Source: an uncultured Erysipelotrichaceae bacterium (lineage in GTDB: Bacteria; Bacillota_I; Bacilli_A; RF39; UBA660). Taken from it: a stretch of DNA of 5,105 nucleotides. Of the stretch, positions 4,240 through 5,105 are shown piece by piece. Numbering within the stretch: position 1 is the stretch's first letter; every line of letters starts with the position of its first letter. Where the stretch lies: assembly GCA_902795755.1 (NCBI GenBank), contig CADBMO010000012.1, forward strand, positions 1-5,105. The letters run 5' to 3'. The translations under genes and the position numbers were made by a program. The notes under the pieces were generated by a model that searched no databases, had not been told where the DNA came from, and saw nothing but the letters and a program-made list of their open reading frames with translations.

Positions 4240-4657
4240 AAGATTAAATCTAGTTCAAATAATAGGTATTATAGTAATGATTATATCATTTATACTTAAT
4301 CTATTTAGTATTAAAGGTATGGTAGACTTATTCTTTATAGGATTATCACTAAATGCACTAGGTTTTACATTATCTACTATTAAGTGGTCAAAAGAAGGTA
4401 AAACAGGATTTAGAAAGATGGATAAAAGTTATAGTAAAAACTTAACTAGAAAGTCATCTGATACAATGTTATTTTTAAATGTAGGTTATTACTTATGTAT
4501 ATGTTTATTAGTTCTAACTGAAATAATAGATAAAACATATTTTAAACCAATATTCTCATTAATGCCTATATTTATATTTTCAGTAGTAGCAAACATAGTT
4601 TTATTACTAGTAATAGATACTACTTATGATCAAGTTGTTAAATTAATTAAAAAATAA
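4226..4657 (+). CDS. four-helix membrane protein, function unknown
   Basis: This is a 143-residue integral membrane protein that I do not recognise. Four hydrophobic segments are clear: about 9-28, 32-52, 80-100 and 107-131. The loop 53-79 is strongly basic (several Lys and Arg), so by the positive-inside rule it and both termini face the cytoplasm. There is no signal-peptidase site, catalytic motif or transporter signature. The ATG lies inside the end of the repressor gene (14-base overlap, different frame), with AAGGAA 7 bases upstream, so translation is probably coupled and the protein is made whenever the repressor is. In temperate elements this position often holds lysogenic-conversion genes such as superinfection exclusion or host-membrane modifiers; that role is inferred from context only. 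A shared bidirectional terminator ends the operon. Confidence 0.85.
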   Translation: MKTFKRLNLVQIIGIIVMIISFILNLFSIKGMVDLFFIGLSLNALGFTLSTIKWSKEGKTGFRKMDKSYSKNLTRKSSDTMLFLNVGYYLCICLLVLTEIIDKTYFKPIFSLMPIFIFSVVANIVLLLVIDTTYDQVVKLIKK

Positions 4658-4690
4658 TAGGATTAAATCAAAATCCTATTATTTTTTTGT
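4653..4690. terminator. bidirectional terminator between convergent genes
   Basis: A perfect 12-bp stem AATAATAGGATT (4653-4664) / AATCCTATTATT (4672-4683) has a 7-base loop. T-runs follow in both directions: TTTTTG on the plus strand and TTTTTT after the stem on the minus strand. The stem includes the stop codons of both flanking genes (TAA at 4655-4657 and TAA at 4681-4679). Confidence 0.9.
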
Positions 4691-5105
4691 TTTACCTAAT
4701 ATATCACTCATAGAGATATTAAACTCTTTACAAAACTTATATAAATTATTAGTAGATATACATACTAAACCTTTTTCATACTTAACAATAGCAACTTGTG
4801 AAACACCAATTATATCAGCAATATTTTCTTGTGATAGATTATGCTTTAATCTTATATCTTTCATATTGCTACCTAATTTCTTTTTATTAAATCCCTTATT
4901 AATTGATTTTACTTTCTTATTGGTTAATCCTAACACATAATCAATACTTACATTAAAATAATCTGCAAAACTACATAAATAATCTAGTGGAATAATATTA
5001 ATACCTAATTCCCATAAAGAATATGTAGAACGATTAACCTTTAATATTTTAGCCATATCATTTTGACTAATATCATTATCTTCTCTTAAATCTTTTAATC
5101 TTCTA
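4679..5105 (-). CDS. double-HTH (tandem XRE) regulator, 5' end beyond window
   Basis: The visible 141 residues hold two separate XRE helix-turn-helix domains. The first is at about 1-61 (RLKDLREDNDISQNDMAKIL, recognition part VNRSTYSLWELG, then YFNVSIDYVLGL). The second is at about 77-137 (MKDIRLKHNLSQENIADIIG, recognition part SQVAIVKYEKG, then EFNISMSDILGK). A basic linker, KKVKSINKGFNKKK, joins them. ATG 5056 is not the start: the frame stays open to the right edge and the 16 upstream codons complete the first helix of domain 1, so only a few residues are probably missing. Two HTH units in one chain could act as a covalent pseudo-dimer. It converges on the repressor operon, and its promoter lies outside. 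A role in the element's switch or an accessory pathway is plausible but unproven. Confidence 0.85.
   Translation of the reverse strand, partial: RRLKDLREDNDISQNDMAKILKVNRSTYSLWELGINIIPLDYLCSFADYFNVSIDYVLGLTNKKVKSINKGFNKKKLGSNMKDIRLKHNLSQENIADIIGVSQVAIVKYEKGLVCISTNNLYKFCKEFNISMSDILGKTKK

Larger units (their letters stand above)
1964..5105. mobile_element. left end of an integrated element (prophage, satellite or ICE), right end outside window
   Basis: The run begins next to a tRNA 3' end and contains a tyrosine integrase, a small excisionase-like protein, a divergent HTH repressor, a membrane protein and a double-HTH regulator. This gene order is typical of the lysogeny/maintenance end of temperate elements. 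No capsid, tail, lysis, replication or conjugation gene is seen, so the element type is open. The left boundary is inferred from the tRNA. Confidence 0.7.

Noticed and set aside
4251..4258. Additional AGTTCAAA operator copy inside the membrane-protein gene
   Set aside because: It lies in coding sequence far from a promoter and is a short AT-rich word expected by chance.
5054..5056. ATG at 5056 as the start of the double-HTH gene
   Set aside because: It falls inside the first HTH domain, and the frame remains open through 16 more codons that fit the domain's first helix.
202..5105. Alternative genetic code with TGA read as tryptophan
   Set aside because: No TGA stop is seen, but all tryptophans are TGG and no in-frame TGA interrupts any gene, so the standard bacterial code is sufficient.
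1..5105. CRISPR array, insertion sequence or toxin-antitoxin module
   Set aside because: There are no regularly spaced repeats and no transposase. The repressor plus membrane protein pair shows no toxin or antitoxin family signature beyond a generic HTH.

Overview
The window reads as chromosomal DNA of a low-GC Gram-positive bacterium (Firmicutes, Bacilli/Erysipelotrichia/Clostridia-like; I cannot place it further). The reasons are the very AT-rich, Lys/Asn/Ile-rich coding sequence, strong AGGAGG-type ribosome binding sites, consensus sigma-A promoters with extended -10 boxes, and short AT-rich hairpin terminators. The standard bacterial code fits: about 14 tryptophans are all TGG, no gene has an in-frame TGA, and every stop seen is TAA or TAG.

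Positions 1-1963 look like host backbone. A minus-strand tRNA pair, Arg(CCG)-Pro(CGG), lies downstream of an exonuclease III/AP endonuclease gene (xth/exoA type). Divergent from that gene is an unrecognised 173-residue gene with its own promoter and terminator. A plus-strand tRNA pair, Arg(ACG)-Pro(TGG), follows, each gene with its own promoter. The backbone is thus framed by two outward-facing Arg-Pro tRNA pairs.

From about 1964 to the right edge lies the left end of an integrated mobile element (prophage, satellite or integrative element), apparently seated next to the 3' end of tRNA-Pro(TGG). It carries a full-length tyrosine integrase and, just upstream in the same operon, a small winged-HTH protein in the excisionase position. 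Divergent from these are a Cro/CI-type HTH repressor and a four-helix membrane protein whose start overlaps the repressor's end. Convergent with that pair is a protein with two HTH domains that runs off the right edge.

The 317-base control region between xis-int and the repressor (3425-3741) is the richest part. It holds a perfect-consensus minus-strand promoter for xis-int and a plus-strand promoter for the repressor. Four copies of a GTTCAA half-site overlap both promoters. Six A-tracts in helical phase imply curved DNA, and a 21-bp palindrome sits at the start of the int transcript. A GC-richer leader segment of about 80 bases could form competing RNA hairpins. The simplest reading is that the repressor binds the GTTCAA sites, shuts off excision and integration, and regulates itself, while the co-transcribed membrane protein is made in the integrated state. 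No structural, replication or conjugation genes are visible, so the type of element is undetermined.
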